Below, in pieces: positions 54,722-64,000 of a DNA stretch of 64,000 bases (its first letter is position 1; every line of letters begins with the position of its first letter). The DNA comes from Varibaculum massiliense (lineage in GTDB: Bacteria; Actinomycetota; Actinomycetes; Actinomycetales; Actinomycetaceae): assembly GCF_900106855.1 (NCBI RefSeq), contig NZ_FNWI01000004.1:1-64000 (forward strand), written 5' to 3'. The translations under genes and the position numbers were made by a program. The notes under the pieces are model-generated. The model saw nothing but the letters and a program-made list of their open reading frames with translations, did not search any database and was not told where the DNA came from.

Positions 54722-55768
54722 CTACTTCGCCGCCTTCTTGCCCCAGCCAGGCAAATAGGTTTTCTCTTTCTTTTGGCGAATCTGTTCCTCCCAAGAAAAC
54801 TCGGGTTCTTCCCAATCGGTGAAATACTCGCTATCAACTACCTCAGCCCAGGGAGAATCGGCGGAAGTAGGCGGCCAGGCGGGGTTGTCAGTTACCGGAG
54901 GACGCACCTCGTTGACTGCCGGATCCTGGCGACCATAGCGCAGCCACTGGTTGTGGGTACCTTCGTAGAGTTCGGTGCCATCCCAGCGTCCTGCCGGGGT
55001 GTCATAGCCGAAGAGTTTGCCTCCCAGGACTGCCCGTTTGATTCGTGCTTGCCACTGGGGCTTCTTGCGGAACTCGGCAACCCGCTTTACATAGAGATTC
55101 TGCAGATGCGCCATGCAGCCTCCAATTAATTCGATATTTATCCAGTTAATGGCGGCAGCGAACTTGGTGTCGGGTTCAAATCCTATCCGCCAGTGGTTGA
55201 TCAACCGGCAGCGGTCACCCTTGAGGGGGATCAGGTAAAAACACCAGGCAGCCGCGTAATGCTTCATACCGGGGTAGCGGAAAGCGAATGATCCCGGCGC
55301 CCGCGGCGGGTGTTTGGTGTCGACCCATTGGGAAAGATACTTACCGGGGACTACGTCCGCCCATTCCATAGACATACCGGTGAAGTCAAAAGCCGCGATA
55401 TCTCCCGGTTTTAAGGCATCTGGTCCTTGCCATTGTTCTTGGATCTCGTAAGAGTTAAAGAAAGGTAGCCGCGCAAAAGTGCGTTCTAAGAATTCTGAGG
55501 AATACGAACCTGCCTTGTCGCAACCTAACTGTTTTAAGTGTCGATATACCGCGTAGGCGGGGGCATCGATATTAATGGCATAGGTAGAGGAGCGACCATT
55601 CGAATAGCAACGGTCAATTAAATCATCGGAGGGATAGTGCCACTCATTTTCTTCTTTAGTGGCCTTGCCTGAAAACTGACTGAAGCCGAGCATTCCGCCG
55701 AGGGCTACGCCGCCCCCTAAAGCTCCCAGGCGTAAAACCTTTTTCATACGACCAGATTTACAAGACAT
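54722..55768 (-). CDS. SRPBCC/START-like ligand-binding protein with N-terminal membrane signal
   Basis: A 348-residue protein. Residues about 8-31 form a basic-hydrophobic segment (K-K-V-L-R-L-G-A-L-G-G-G-V-A-L) that looks like an uncleaved anchor or signal. From about 62 it reads I-N-I-D-A-P-A-Y-A-V-Y-R-H-L-K-Q-L-G-C, the first strand and helix of SRPBCC (polyketide-cyclase/START-like) domains, with L-K-P-G-D-I-A-A-F-D-F and F-A-F-R-Y-P later in the barrel. The last about 110 residues are Trp/Pro-rich and unassigned. SRPBCC folds hold hydrophobic ligands. GGAGA before the ATG at 55768 sets the start. It is transcribed with the DUF5692-like gene and divergent from the second one. Confidence 0.7.
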   Translation of the reverse strand: MSCKSGRMKKVLRLGALGGGVALGGMLGFSQFSGKATKEENEWHYPSDDLIDRCYSNGRSSTYAINIDAPAYAVYRHLKQLGCDKAGSYSSEFLERTFARLPFFNSYEIQEQWQGPDALKPGDIAAFDFTGMSMEWADVVPGKYLSQWVDTKHPPRAPGSFAFRYPGMKHYAAAWCFYLIPLKGDRCRLINHWRIGFEPDTKFAAAINWINIELIGGCMAHLQNLYVKRVAEFRKKPQWQARIKRAVLGGKLFGYDTPAGRWDGTELYEGTHNQWLRYGRQDPAVNEVRPPVTDNPAWPPTSADSPWAEVVDSEYFTDWEEPEFSWEEQIRQKKEKTYLPGWGKKAAK

Positions 55769-55986
55769 ATAGATTCTCCGTAGTTGTATATTTTGGATAT
55801 TTTTTTTAAACAGATAACATCGTCGTTAACCCTGCGTTAACATTAAATCTATCACTGTCTGACGGATTGTAATTCCTTTTTAATAGGGAATTTATTGTGA
55901 CGTATTCGCAGGTAGTGTCAGTTGAAAAGATAATAAGTAAGCTCAAAGTGACCAGACAGCGTGGTCTGGTCTAAAAAGGAACTCTG
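55769..55986. promoter_or_regulatory. divergent promoter region of the membrane cluster, with palindrome
   Basis: This 218-base A+T-rich spacer serves two divergent transcripts. AATTCC (55871-55876) and GGAATT (55887-55892) form an inverted repeat with a 10-base spacer near its centre, placed where a shared operator could lie. No -10/-35 boxes could be assigned with confidence. Confidence 0.4.
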
Positions 55987-57333
55987 ATGGGATTTTTATG
56001 GGAAGTAGGTCCGATATGGGTCTACCTTTTTTGGATTCTAATTTTTGCGCTGCAAATGCTGGTAGCAGAAGTACACCGCCGTTGGACTTGGACTGCTTTC
56101 GCCCTCTGGACAGTAGGCGGGGTATTACTGATTCCCTATGTAATCATTCACGGGGTTCCTATGGTGGGGTGGTTCCCCTTCGGCAAATTTATCATCATGC
56201 TCGCTACTGCGACCATGACCGCATTCCTCCTGCATTGGGGAAAACGTAATCCCCTAAAAGCTCGCCGTTATGCGATTTGGTTTGGGGTTGCCCTCTGGAT
56301 TGGACTAGCGGTAAACATTATGGAAGCCAATATTCGTGACCTGACCATATACTTTGAAGCTGACACCTACCGTGCCTGCGCCATCAACTTCCAATGTTTA
56401 ATGGATATTGATGCTTCCCGTTCGATTTCTATGATTGAAGGGTTGCCGGAAACCCGCGGAATCACCGCCGCTAGCGGCTCTGTCGCCTGGTATCAAGCTG
56501 CTGCCGAAGCCTTCAAGGCAAGTGGAGTTGGAATCGACCCCGCCACCGGTTTCCGCACTATCGGTGGCTACTGGAACCTGCTTTCGGCCGCTGCCGGGGT
56601 ATTAAACATTATTACCATCACCGGTCTGGGGAAAATCTTTATTTCCTCGTCTAAAAAAGGAAAAGTACAGGGGCTAATTTGGGCAGATATGGCCTGGCCG
56701 TGGGTAATTGCCTACGACCTTTGGAATCATTCCTTCCTCTACAACTCGCTCGCGGATTACACCTGGTACTGCACCTTGGCATTACTGCTAGCCTGCACGA
56801 TACCCGCTTTTACTTGGGCAAAGGGACAATGGATCTGGTTCCGCTGTTTCACCTTAATGTTCTGGATTGCTGCCAACAATATTTTGCCAGAGTTGCTGGT
56901 GCGCCCCTCAATAATGACTAATTATGCCACCATGAATCCGATGGCTAACATTATTTGTGCTTGGTTGGCGCTAATCTCAAACGTGGCGCTCTTTGTTTAC
57001 TGGCTCTACAAGATGAAGAAACATCATCGCAATCCTTGGACAAACTGTCTCTTCTTCGAGCTAGGAGCCTTTAGGAAAGTTGTAAAGCTGTATGCAGATG
57101 ACAAAGACAAGTACTTCCTAACTGACTTCATCCCCGAAACTCCCTCCGGGCTGGGGTTTGAGCCGGAATCTCCGGTGCCACCAGCAGACGGCTATGTGGG
57201 ATGGATGCCCTGGTGGAAGGAAGACAAACGCTATCCGAAACTGCGCACACCTCTTTCGGCAGACCCCAAGCTGGTTGAAAAAGGGATTAAGTCTGATCCC
57301 AGCTGGGACGTTACCAAAGAAAAGAAAGCCTAG
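55987..57333 (+). CDS. DUF5692-like multi-pass membrane protein, long form
   Basis: A 448-residue membrane protein with about nine helices. It is homologous by eye to the protein at 53756-54718: G-W-F-P-F-G-K near 60, N-I-M-E-A-N-I-R-D near 110, G-G-Y-W-N near 195, W-V-I-A-Y-D-L-W-N near 239, N-S-L-A-D-Y-T-W-Y, then [14 protein letters not shown]. It differs by an extra loop of about 60 residues after N-I-R-D and by a C-terminal cytoplasmic tail of about 110 residues rich in Pro and charged residues. AAGGA precedes the ATG. It is divergent from the SRPBCC-like gene. Function unknown. Confidence 0.75.
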   Translation: MGFLWEVGPIWVYLFWILIFALQMLVAEVHRRWTWTAFALWTVGGVLLIPYVIIHGVPMVGWFPFGKFIIMLATATMTAFLLHWGKRNPLKARRYAIWFGVALWIGLAVNIMEANIRDLTIYFEADTYRACAINFQCLMDIDASRSISMIEGLPETRGITAASGSVAWYQAAAEAFKASGVGIDPATGFRTIGGYWNLLSAAAGVLNIITITGLGKIFISSSKKGKVQGLIWADMAWPWVIAYDLWNHSFLYNSLADYTWYCTLALLLACTIPAFTWAKGQWIWFRCFTLMFWIAANNILPELLVRPSIMTNYATMNPMANIICAWLALISNVALFVYWLYKMKKHHRNPWTNCLFFELGAFRKVVKLYADDKDKYFLTDFIPETPSGLGFEPESPVPPADGYVGWMPWWKEDKRYPKLRTPLSADPKLVEKGIKSDPSWDVTKEKKA

Positions 57334-57353
57334 CCGTTTGCAAAAATGCAAAA

Positions 57354-57369
57354 TAGAACGTTTGTTCGT
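57354..57369 (+). promoter_or_regulatory. LexA (SOS) box upstream of uvrA
   Basis: TAGAACGTTTGTTCGT contains GAAC-N4-GTTC, the core of the actinobacterial LexA site (TCGAAC-N4-GTTCGA), only 11 bases before the uvrA GTG. It predicts DNA-damage induction of uvrA. Confidence 0.7.
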
Positions 57370-57380
57370 AGGATAGGAAT

Positions 57381-60215
57381 GTGGATGAAAAACTGGTAGT
57401 TAAAGGGGCGCGGGAACACAACCTGCGTAACGTGGCCATCGAGATTCCCCGCGACCAGATGGTGGTGTTTACCGGACTTTCGGGATCGGGGAAGTCTTCC
57501 CTGGCTTTCGATACCATTTTCGCCGAAGGACAGCGCCGCTATGTAGAGTCCCTGTCCTCTTATGCCCGCCAGTTTCTCGGGCGCCTGGACAAACCAGACG
57601 TAGATTTTATTGCCGGGCTGTCGCCGGCGGTTTCTATAGATCAAAAATCTACCTCCCGGAACCCGCGTTCTACCGTCGGTACTATTACCGAGGTCTACGA
57701 CTACTTACGGTTGCTGTATGCCCGCGCCGGGCAGGCTTACTGCCCGGTGTGTGGGGAAAAAATCCAGGCGCAAACTGCCCAGCAAATCGTGGATCGCCTG
57801 CTAACCCTGCCGGAAAAAACCCGGTTCCAGATTTTGGCTCCGGTGGTACGCGGACGCAAAGGTGAATATACCGAGCTTTTTGCAGAGCTAGTTACCCAGG
57901 GGTTCTCGGCGGCAGTGGTGGACGGGGAAACTGTGCGCCTGACTCAGCCCCCCAAGCTGGAGCGCAAAATTAAACACGATATTTTTGTGCGCGTCGATCG
58001 CTTAGTAATGAAAGAGGGAGTGCGCACCCGACTCTCCGACTCGATTGAAACCGCCCTGAAACTAGCAGACGGGCTAGTAGTGGTCGATTTTGTGGACCGA
58101 GATGAATCTGATCCCCAGCGTTCCCGCCGCTTTTCTGAAAATCGCGCCTGCCCCAATGATCACCCCCTGCAGCTCGAGGAAATTGAGCCGCGCACGTTTT
58201 CCTTTAACGCTCCCTATGGGGCTTGTCCAGATTGCTCCGGTCTCGGCTCCCATCTAGAGGTTGATCCCGAACTGGTGGTTCCCAACCCGGAGCTATCTAT
58301 CTCCGAGGGTGCGATTCGCCCCTGGTCCACCAAAAATAAATATCTCATGCACATGGTCGCTGGGCTGGGGGAGGAACTAGGGTTTGATTTGGATACGCCC
58401 TTCCGAAAGCTATCAGCCTCCCAGCAAAAGGCTCTTTTGCGCGGCCGCGATTACCAGGTAAAAGTAAAGTTCCGGAATCGTTGGGGACGGATGCGCACCT
58501 ATTCCTCCGGATTCGAGGGCGCAATCCCTTGGATTATGCGCAAGCGCGAAGAAACCGAATCTGAGGTAATGCGCGCCCGCTACGAAGGCTATATGCGGCA
58601 AGTTCCTTGTTCCACCTGTCACGGGGACCGTCTGAAGCCAGAAGTCTTGGCGGTAAAAATCGGGGATTTAAATATCGCGGAGTTAACTAAACTATCGATT
58701 TCCGCCAGCTGCCAATACCTGGCGGAAGTGGAGTTAACTGGGCCGGCCAAGAAAATCGCGGAACCGATCTTGAAAGAAGTGCAGGTACGCTTGCAGTTCT
58801 TGCAAGATGTGGGGCTAGGCTATTTAACCTTGGCGCGGGGAGCGGCTACGCTTTCAGGGGGTGAAGCCCAGCGGATTCGCCTGGCAACCCAGATCGGATC
58901 CGGGTTAGTCGGGGTGCTTTATGTGCTTGATGAGCCTTCGATCGGGTTGCATCAACGGGATAACCACAAGCTAATCGAGACTCTAAAGAAGCTGCGCGAT
59001 TTAGGGAACACCTTGCTGGTGGTAGAACATGACGAAGACACCATTCGATCCAGTGATTGGATAGTCGATATCGGACCGGAAGCTGGCGAACATGGGGGAG
59101 AAGTCCTCTACTCGGGACCGGTAGCGGGAATCGCGGATTGTAAACGCTCCCTCACCGGGCAGTATTTGTCGGGTAAGAAGCAAATCGCAGTCCCCAAAAA
59201 ACGGCGCAAAATTGAGAAAGGTCGGCAGCTAAAAATTATTGGGGCGCGAGAAAACAACCTCAAGAATCTCGATGTTTCCATTCCTCTAGGTAAGTTAGTG
59301 CTGGTCACCGGGGTGTCGGGGTCGGGTAAATCTACCCTCATTAACCAGGTAATGTACCAGGCACTAGCCGCGAAGCTGCAGCGAAAACGAGTGGTTCCCG
59401 GTCGCCATAAAGCGATTGCAGGCATCGAACATTTAGACAAGGTGGTACACGTAGATCAAAGCCCCATTGGACGCAACCCCCGCTCCAACCCGGCAACCTA
59501 TACCGGGGTGTGGGATGCGGTGCGCGCCCTCTTTGCCCAAACCCCGGAGGCGCAGTTACGCGGATATGGACCCGGCCGTTTTTCTTTCAATGTGAAAGGA
59601 GGACGTTGCGAATCCTGTAAGGGTGACGGCACCCTCAAGATTGAGATGAACTTCCTGCCGGACGTGTATGTGCCCTGCGAAGTATGCGGGGGAGCGCGCT
59701 ATAACCAGGAAACTTTAGAAATTAAATATCGCGGTAAATCGGTAGCCGATGTGCTCGATATGCCTATTAGCGAAGCAGCGGAATTTTTTGCTCCCATAAA
59801 CAAGATTTCTCGGCACCTGAATACCCTGGTAGAGGTAGGGTTAGGGTATCTGCGCCTGGGCCAAAGTGCTACGACCCTGTCTGGGGGAGAAGCCCAGCGG
59901 GTAAAACTGGCCAGTGAACTGCAACGCCGCTCCAATGGACGCACTATCTATGTATTAGACGAGCCCACCACCGGCCTCCACCTGGAAGATATTCGCAAAT
60001 TGATGCTGGTGTTGCAGTCTTTGGTTGACAAGGGCAACTCGGTAATCGTGATCGAGCATAATCTGGATGTAATCAAGTGCGCCGATTGGGTGATTGATTT
60101 AGGTCCCGAGGGCGGAGACGGCGGGGGTACGCTCGTGGCGCAAGGAACCCCGGAGCAAGTGGCAAAGGTCAAAGATTCTTACACCGGACACTACCTGCGT
60201 GAGATGCTAAAGTGA
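57381..60215 (+). CDS. uvrA: excinuclease ABC subunit A
   Basis: A 944-residue DNA-damage recognition ATPase. The first Walker A is G-L-S-G-S-G-K-S-S at about 32-40, the second G-V-S-G-S-G-K-S-T near 643; both signature motifs (L-S-G-G-E-A-Q-R near 491 and 834) and Walker B blocks (L-D-E-P-S-I-G-L-H and L-D-E-P-T-T-G-L-H) are present. The zinc modules show C-P-N-D-H / C-P-D-C (near 255-283) and C-E-S-C-K-G / C-E-V-C-G-G (near 742-771), the form usual for actinobacteria. GTG start. It acts with UvrB and UvrC in nucleotide excision repair and is preceded by an SOS box. Confidence 0.95.
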   Translation: MDEKLVVKGAREHNLRNVAIEIPRDQMVVFTGLSGSGKSSLAFDTIFAEGQRRYVESLSSYARQFLGRLDKPDVDFIAGLSPAVSIDQKSTSRNPRSTVGTITEVYDYLRLLYARAGQAYCPVCGEKIQAQTAQQIVDRLLTLPEKTRFQILAPVVRGRKGEYTELFAELVTQGFSAAVVDGETVRLTQPPKLERKIKHDIFVRVDRLVMKEGVRTRLSDSIETALKLADGLVVVDFVDRDESDPQRSRRFSENRACPNDHPLQLEEIEPRTFSFNAPYGACPDCSGLGSHLEVDPELVVPNPELSISEGAIRPWSTKNKYLMHMVAGLGEELGFDLDTPFRKLSASQQKALLRGRDYQVKVKFRNRWGRMRTYSSGFEGAIPWIMRKREETESEVMRARYEGYMRQVPCSTCHGDRLKPEVLAVKIGDLNIAELTKLSISASCQYLAEVELTGPAKKIAEPILKEVQVRLQFLQDVGLGYLTLARGAATLSGGEAQRIRLATQIGSGLVGVLYVLDEPSIGLHQRDNHKLIETLKKLRDLGNTLLVVEHDEDTIRSSDWIVDIGPEAGEHGGEVLYSGPVAGIADCKRSLTGQYLSGKKQIAVPKKRRKIEKGRQLKIIGARENNLKNLDVSIPLGKLVLVTGVSGSGKSTLINQVMYQALAAKLQRKRVVPGRHKAIAGIEHLDKVVHVDQSPIGRNPRSNPATYTGVWDAVRALFAQTPEAQLRGYGPGRFSFNVKGGRCESCKGDGTLKIEMNFLPDVYVPCEVCGGARYNQETLEIKYRGKSVADVLDMPISEAAEFFAPINKISRHLNTLVEVGLGYLRLGQSATTLSGGEAQRVKLASELQRRSNGRTIYVLDEPTTGLHLEDIRKLMLVLQSLVDKGNSVIVIEHNLDVIKCADWVIDLGPEGGDGGGTLVAQGTPEQVAKVKDSYTGHYLREMLK

Positions 60216-60331
60216 CGCTGGCTTTGATAACGATGTGGGTCCGACCGGCACTCGCGGATTAACCGTTTTTGTCTTTTCTGCTGTGCTAACCTACGGACAA
60301 GAGAAACCTATTTTGAATTGGAGATTCGCCA

Positions 60332-62149
60332 ATGGGAGCCCCCCTTATCGATCTGATGCAATTCACCTCGGTGGCTGCAGCAGTCCTTGATCGTGCTCGC
60401 AGGCGTCCGCGGCAAATAGCGGTTGAACGCCCTTCCGCACTGGGTGCCGCTTGGGAAAAAATCTCCGCCTCATCATTGGGGGCCGATATTCGCGCTGCCG
60501 GTTTAGGGTGGATTGGCTTGGGCTTCAAACCGGGAGATGCAGTTTCTATTTTAGGATCCACCTCTTACGAGTGGATGGTCATGGATCTGGGAGCGCAAGC
60601 TGCCGGGCTGGTAACGGTACCTATCTACGAAACTGATTCCTACGAACAGGTAAAGTGGATTGCCCAAAAAGCCCAAGTAAAGGCGGTTATTACCGATTCT
60701 ACGGTGCAGGCGAATATGGTGCGCCAACTCGATAAGGAACCGGAACTCGCAGGGCAAATCTCGATAGTGTTTTCCTTAGATGATTCTGGTTTTACCCGGC
60801 TGCTAGAACACGGACGGGTGGTTCCCCCGACTGAACTAGATGAACGCCTGCAGCAGATAAAATCCGATAATCTGTGCACTATTGTTTTTACTTCCGGGAC
60901 TACCGGGCGTCCTAAAGGGGTAGAGATTACCCACGAAAATTTCTTGCGACCCCTAAATGCGGTAATCGAACGGCGCAGCTGGAACGAATGGATCTTTGAC
61001 CCCGGTGCGCGAGTTATCTACTTCTTGCCGGTAGCCCACGTGCTGGCGCGTTTCCTGGGTTATCAGCAACTGGTAGGTCACGGTACTGCCGCGTTCTTAC
61101 CTAACCCCAAAACCATCGTGCAAGATATGCAGACGTTTAAACCGAACGCGCTGCTAGTGGTACCGCGGGTACTGGAGAAAATTTATAACGCTGCCGATGC
61201 TACCGCTGGTTCGGGGATTAAACTGCGACTTTTCCGCTTGGCCGCCCACACTGCGGAACAGTGGGCGCGTATCCAAGAATCAGGGGAAGAAGTTTCTTTT
61301 GGGCAAAAAGTCAAGATTCGCCTTGCTCGGCGGCTAGTCCTAAATAAGATTCGTAAACTGATGGGTGGAAACCTACAGGGAATCGTATCTGGGGGAGCGC
61401 CGATGGCTGAGAGGCTTGGTCGCTTCTTCATTGGATGCGGAATCGAAGTTTTACAAGGTTACGGCGCGACCGAAACCACCGGCCCCTTAACTATGTCTGA
61501 CCGGATTGGGAACAAAACCGGATACGTAGGGCATCCTTTGCTGTGTAACGAAGTGCGCCTGGGGGAGGGCGACGAGCTGCAGGCAAGGGGCGGCTCGATT
61601 ATGCGCGGCTACCACGGGGAACCGGAACTTACTAAAGAGGCATTTACTGAGGATGGGTGGTTAAAAACCGGGGATATCGCGCAGATAGATGCCGATGGAA
61701 ACGTTAAAATCACTGGGCGTGCCAAGGAAATTATCGTCACTGCCGGCGGGAAAAACGTCGCCCCCGAGGTTCTAGAGGAACGTTTGAAAGGACATCCCCT
61801 CATCTCGCAGGTGATGGTAGTGGGAGATAACAAACCCTTTGTGGGCGCCTTAGTCACCCTGGATAAAGAAATGCTGCCCACCTGGCTAAAGAATCACGGG
61901 ATGCCACAGATGGATATTACCCGCGCGGCTCGCGATCCGCGGGTACTGGAAGCCCTGCAGCGGGCAGTGCAGCGCACTAACCGGGCAGTGTCACGGGCAG
62001 AATCTATCCGTAAGATCAAAATAATTACTACCGATTGGACTACCGAAAACGGGATGCTGACTCCTTCCCTAAAAATTAAGCGAAATCGGATTCGCGCAGT
62101 TTACGGGGAGCAAATCGAGGATCTGTACGCGAAGACAGATAAGAAATAG
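60332..62149 (+). CDS. long-chain acyl-CoA synthetase (AMP-forming)
   Basis: A 605-residue adenylate-forming enzyme: T-I-V-F-T-S-G-T-T-G-R-P-K-G near 187-200, Q-G-Y-G-A-T-E-T near 375, D-G-W-L-K-T-G-D-I-A near 441 and G-R-A-K-E-I-I-V-T-A-G-G-K-N-V-A-P near 461. It is a paralogue of the ligase at 48890-50803, sharing V-P-I-Y-E-T-D-S and R-A-E-S-I-R-K-I-K/R in the C-terminal part. It activates long-chain fatty acids for lipid synthesis or uptake. G-G-A-G lies upstream of the ATG. It is a single transcription unit converging with rnpB. Confidence 0.92.
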   Translation: MGAPLIDLMQFTSVAAAVLDRARRRPRQIAVERPSALGAAWEKISASSLGADIRAAGLGWIGLGFKPGDAVSILGSTSYEWMVMDLGAQAAGLVTVPIYETDSYEQVKWIAQKAQVKAVITDSTVQANMVRQLDKEPELAGQISIVFSLDDSGFTRLLEHGRVVPPTELDERLQQIKSDNLCTIVFTSGTTGRPKGVEITHENFLRPLNAVIERRSWNEWIFDPGARVIYFLPVAHVLARFLGYQQLVGHGTAAFLPNPKTIVQDMQTFKPNALLVVPRVLEKIYNAADATAGSGIKLRLFRLAAHTAEQWARIQESGEEVSFGQKVKIRLARRLVLNKIRKLMGGNLQGIVSGGAPMAERLGRFFIGCGIEVLQGYGATETTGPLTMSDRIGNKTGYVGHPLLCNEVRLGEGDELQARGGSIMRGYHGEPELTKEAFTEDGWLKTGDIAQIDADGNVKITGRAKEIIVTAGGKNVAPEVLEERLKGHPLISQVMVVGDNKPFVGALVTLDKEMLPTWLKNHGMPQMDITRAARDPRVLEALQRAVQRTNRAVSRAESIRKIKIITTDWTTENGMLTPSLKIKRNRIRAVYGEQIEDLYAKTDKK

Positions 62150-62202
62150 CGCCGGTTCTATTTTGCTCCCTCGCCAAGGGGATCTTTAAAGAAGTTTAGG
62201 AA

Positions 62203-62553
62203 GATCAGCCGGCCTATAAGCCGGGTTCTGTACTGGCGAAGCCAGCGGCGACCATCTATCTACGACGTACGTTACCGCACGCCTGCAGCAACCTACCCGC
62301 AAGCTAAAGGCGGACCACCCAACTTGCTGCTTGGTCTTGCTCCGGATGGGGTTTACCTAGCTGGTCAAGTCACCTTGACCACTGGTGGTCTCTTACACCG
62401 CCTTTTCACCCTTACCAACGCGAGCGCGTGGCGGTTTATTTTCTGCGGCACTAGCCCGCGGGTCGCCCCGGGTGGCTGTTAGCCATCATCCTGTCCTGTG
62501 GAGCCCGGACTTTCCTCGACTATCGCTAGCCGCGGCCGCCCGGCCGACTGATC
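62203..62553 (-). ncRNA. rnpB: RNase P RNA component (bacterial class A)
   Basis: Read on the minus strand, the RNA contains GAGGAAAGTCCGGGCTCC near its 5' end, then ACAGG and GATGGCTAAC, the universal P4-side signature. It ends with ACAGAACCCGGCTTATAGG, the other P4 half. The outermost 5' and 3' bases (GATCAGTCGGCC and GGCCGGCTGATC) pair as helix P1, which sets the approximate ends. It is the catalytic RNA that trims tRNA 5' leaders, acting with the RnpA protein. Located between the convergent acyl-CoA ligase gene and the divergent yciO. Confidence 0.93.
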
Positions 62554-62665
62554 CGGGTCAATAATACCCAAATCCGCCCTCCAATCGAAAGGCAAAGCGT
62601 CATTTTGCCAATCTAAAAAGCGAGGAGGGGCAGCCGATTTTTCTAAGGTTGCTAGACTGGGATAC

Positions 62666-63289
62666 ATGGTTGCCTACATAGATATTCACCCAGTAAATCC
62701 GCAAGCACGCCTAATCACGAAAGCCGCTGACATTATTCGGGACGGGGGCGTAATCGCCTATCCCACCGATTCCGGTTATGCCCTGGGCTGCAAACTTGGA
62801 AACAAAGCAGGGTTAGAGCGGATACAAACTATCCGCAAACTGCCCAAAACCCACAACTTCACCCTGATTTGCCATGATTTCAAGCAACTAGGGAAACTGG
62901 TAATCGTCGATAATTCGGCGTTTAAGCTGATAAATCGGCTCACCCCTGGGCCTTATACCTTCATTATGAAAGGTGACAAAGCGGTGCCGCGGATTATGGT
63001 CAACCCTAAGAAAAAGACCGTGGGGGCGCGGATTCCTAACCATGTAACCACTTTGGCGCTGGTAGAAGAATTGGGGGAGCCCCTAATGTCTTCTACTTTG
63101 ATTTTGCCGGATAAGGACGTACCGGAAGCTAACGGCTGGGAAATCCGCGACGAAATTGGTTACCTGCTAGATGCGGTAATTGAAGGGCCGGTAGAAGAAG
63201 CCCGACCCACCACGGTTATTGATCTCACCGGAGAAGTTCCCCAGGTAGTACGCCAGGGCGCCGGCGATCTTTCGGATGTAATGCTCTAG
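62666..63289 (+). CDS. yciO: YciO/Sua5/YrdC-family threonylcarbamoyl-AMP synthase-like protein
   Basis: A 207-residue YrdC-fold protein closest by eye to E. coli Yci[15 protein letters not shown] at the start, [16 protein letters not shown] near 27-42, [12 protein letters not shown] near 56, [12 protein letters not shown] near 90 (K-x-R/S-x-N-like nucleotide site) and T-T-V-I-D-L-T-G near 186. The Sua5/YrdC group makes the threonylcarbamoyl adenylate used for t6A37 in tRNAs; whether YciO does so itself is uncertain. The stop overlaps the rarA GTG by one base. Confidence 0.85.
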   Translation: MVAYIDIHPVNPQARLITKAADIIRDGGVIAYPTDSGYALGCKLGNKAGLERIQTIRKLPKTHNFTLICHDFKQLGKLVIVDNSAFKLINRLTPGPYTFIMKGDKAVPRIMVNPKKKTVGARIPNHVTTLALVEELGEPLMSSTLILPDKDVPEANGWEIRDEIGYLLDAVIEGPVEEARPTTVIDLTGEVPQVVRQGAGDLSDVML

Positions 63290-64000
63290 TGGATCTTTTC
63301 CAGCAAGCCGCGCTCAACGAACAGGGGATTCCCACATTCTCCGACTCCGCACCTTTGGCGGTGCGGATGCGACCGCTCCGTATCGAGGAGGTAGTGGGGC
63401 AGTCACATTTGCTGGAGCCGGGCTCGCCTCTGCGGCGGCTTTTAGAGCCTCAAGGTAGCGCGGGGGCAGTGAGTTCCATTATTTTTTGGGGGCCGCCGGG
63501 CACGGGAAAAACTACCCTTGCCTATCTGGTAGCCACTGCCTCAAAGCGAAATTTCGTGGAGGTCAGCGCGGTTTCGGCTGGGGTTAAAGAAGTTAGGGCA
63601 GTTATTAAAGAGGCTCGCGAGCAACTGCGCACCACCGGCAAACAAACTGTGCTTTTTGTTGACGAGGTGCATCGCTTCTCTAAGTCTCAGCAAGATGCCC
63701 TGCTGCCGGCAGTGGAAAACTCGTGGGTGATTTTGGTGGCGGCCACTACCGAGAACCCCTCCTTCTCAGTAGTTTCCCCGCTGTTGTCGCGCTCTTTGCT
63801 GCTTACTTTGAACCCGCTAAATAGTGAGGATGTGAAAGAAGTATTGCGGCGCGCCCTCGCCGATGAGCGGGGGCTGAAAGGCAAAGTCACAGCCGACGAG
63901 GACACTCTTACCCGTCTCGCGGATTTAGGGGGAGCCGATGCGCGCAAAGCGCTTACCCTACTAGAGGCCGCTGCTGAGGGGACGCTAGCTGCCGGACGTA
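63289..64000 (+). CDS. rarA: replication-associated recombination protein A, 5' part
   Basis: The first 237 codons of a AAA+ ATPase of the RarA/MgsA/WRNIP1 family, cut off by the window edge. [16 protein letters not shown] precedes Walker A (G-P-P-G-T-G-K-T-T near 66), with Walker [10 protein letters not shown] near 121 and sensor 1 A-A-T-T-E-N-P-S-F near 148; A-D-A-R-K-A-L-T-L near 220 is sensor 2. It acts at stalled replication forks. GTG start overlapping the yciO TAG, so it is translationally coupled. Confidence 0.9.
   Translation, partial: MDLFQQAALNEQGIPTFSDSAPLAVRMRPLRIEEVVGQSHLLEPGSPLRRLLEPQGSAGAVSSIIFWGPPGTGKTTLAYLVATASKRNFVEVSAVSAGVKEVRAVIKEAREQLRTTGKQTVLFVDEVHRFSKSQQDALLPAVENSWVILVAATTENPSFSVVSPLLSRSLLLTLNPLNSEDVKEVLRRALADERGLKGKVTADEDTLTRLADLGGADARKALTLLEAAAEGTLAAGR

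Overview
The window looks like a chromosome segment of a medium-G+C actinobacterium, most likely an Actinomycetaceae relative. That call is inferred from the whiA/rapZ/yvcK/uvrC block, the tig-clpP1-clpP2-clpX block, GTG/TTG starts with AGGAGG-type ribosome sites, and a LexA-type GAAC-N4-GTTC box in front of uvrA; a Varibaculum/Mobiluncus-like genus would fit but cannot be proven here.

Layout. Positions 1-5.5 kb are visibly richer in G+C and carry two excisionase-like HTH genes, a WYL regulator, a Sel1-repeat protein, two small membrane proteins and a DUF3800 protein: the end of an integrated foreign element. Positions 5.5-16.2 kb form a patchwork of remnants and accessory genes: a DarT1-like/NADAR toxin-antitoxin pair, a broken HTH-helicase operon, two pieces of a prophage tail module (a G/GT tail chaperone with a lambda-like slippery heptamer, and the first codons of a tape measure gene) separated by an oppositely oriented ABC exporter plus secreted phospholipase A2 operon, a decayed IS3-family element, and a large SIR2-domain protein. 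From 16.4 kb to the end the DNA is mostly core chromosome.

Core part. A purine operon (purL-purE-purC-purM-purD-purF) makes IMP precursors and uses a single-chain FGAM synthase. Then come a drug/metabolite exporter, pyrB behind an attenuator-like leader, an AEC transporter, a DUF1846 protein, a NIF3 protein with a coiled-coil partner that has lost its zinc cysteines, gdhA, uvrC-rapZ-yvcK-whiA, the glycolytic run gap-pgk-tpiA with secG, a decayed gene, tig-clpP1-clpP2-clpX, a chorismate mutase, an acyl-CoA ligase, valS, an unusual membrane cluster (two DUF5692-like proteins flanking an SRPBCC-like protein), uvrA, a second acyl-CoA ligase, the RNase P RNA gene, yciO, and the start of rarA.

The best candidates for undescribed biology are the WYL/Sel1/membrane-protein unit at 1.06-4.64 kb, the exporter-phospholipase module sitting inside the prophage tail genes, the SIR2 protein at 13.8-15.9 kb and the DUF5692/SRPBCC cluster at 53.8-57.3 kb. 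No tRNA genes, rRNA genes or CRISPR arrays were seen. All family assignments come from reading motifs, not from database searches.
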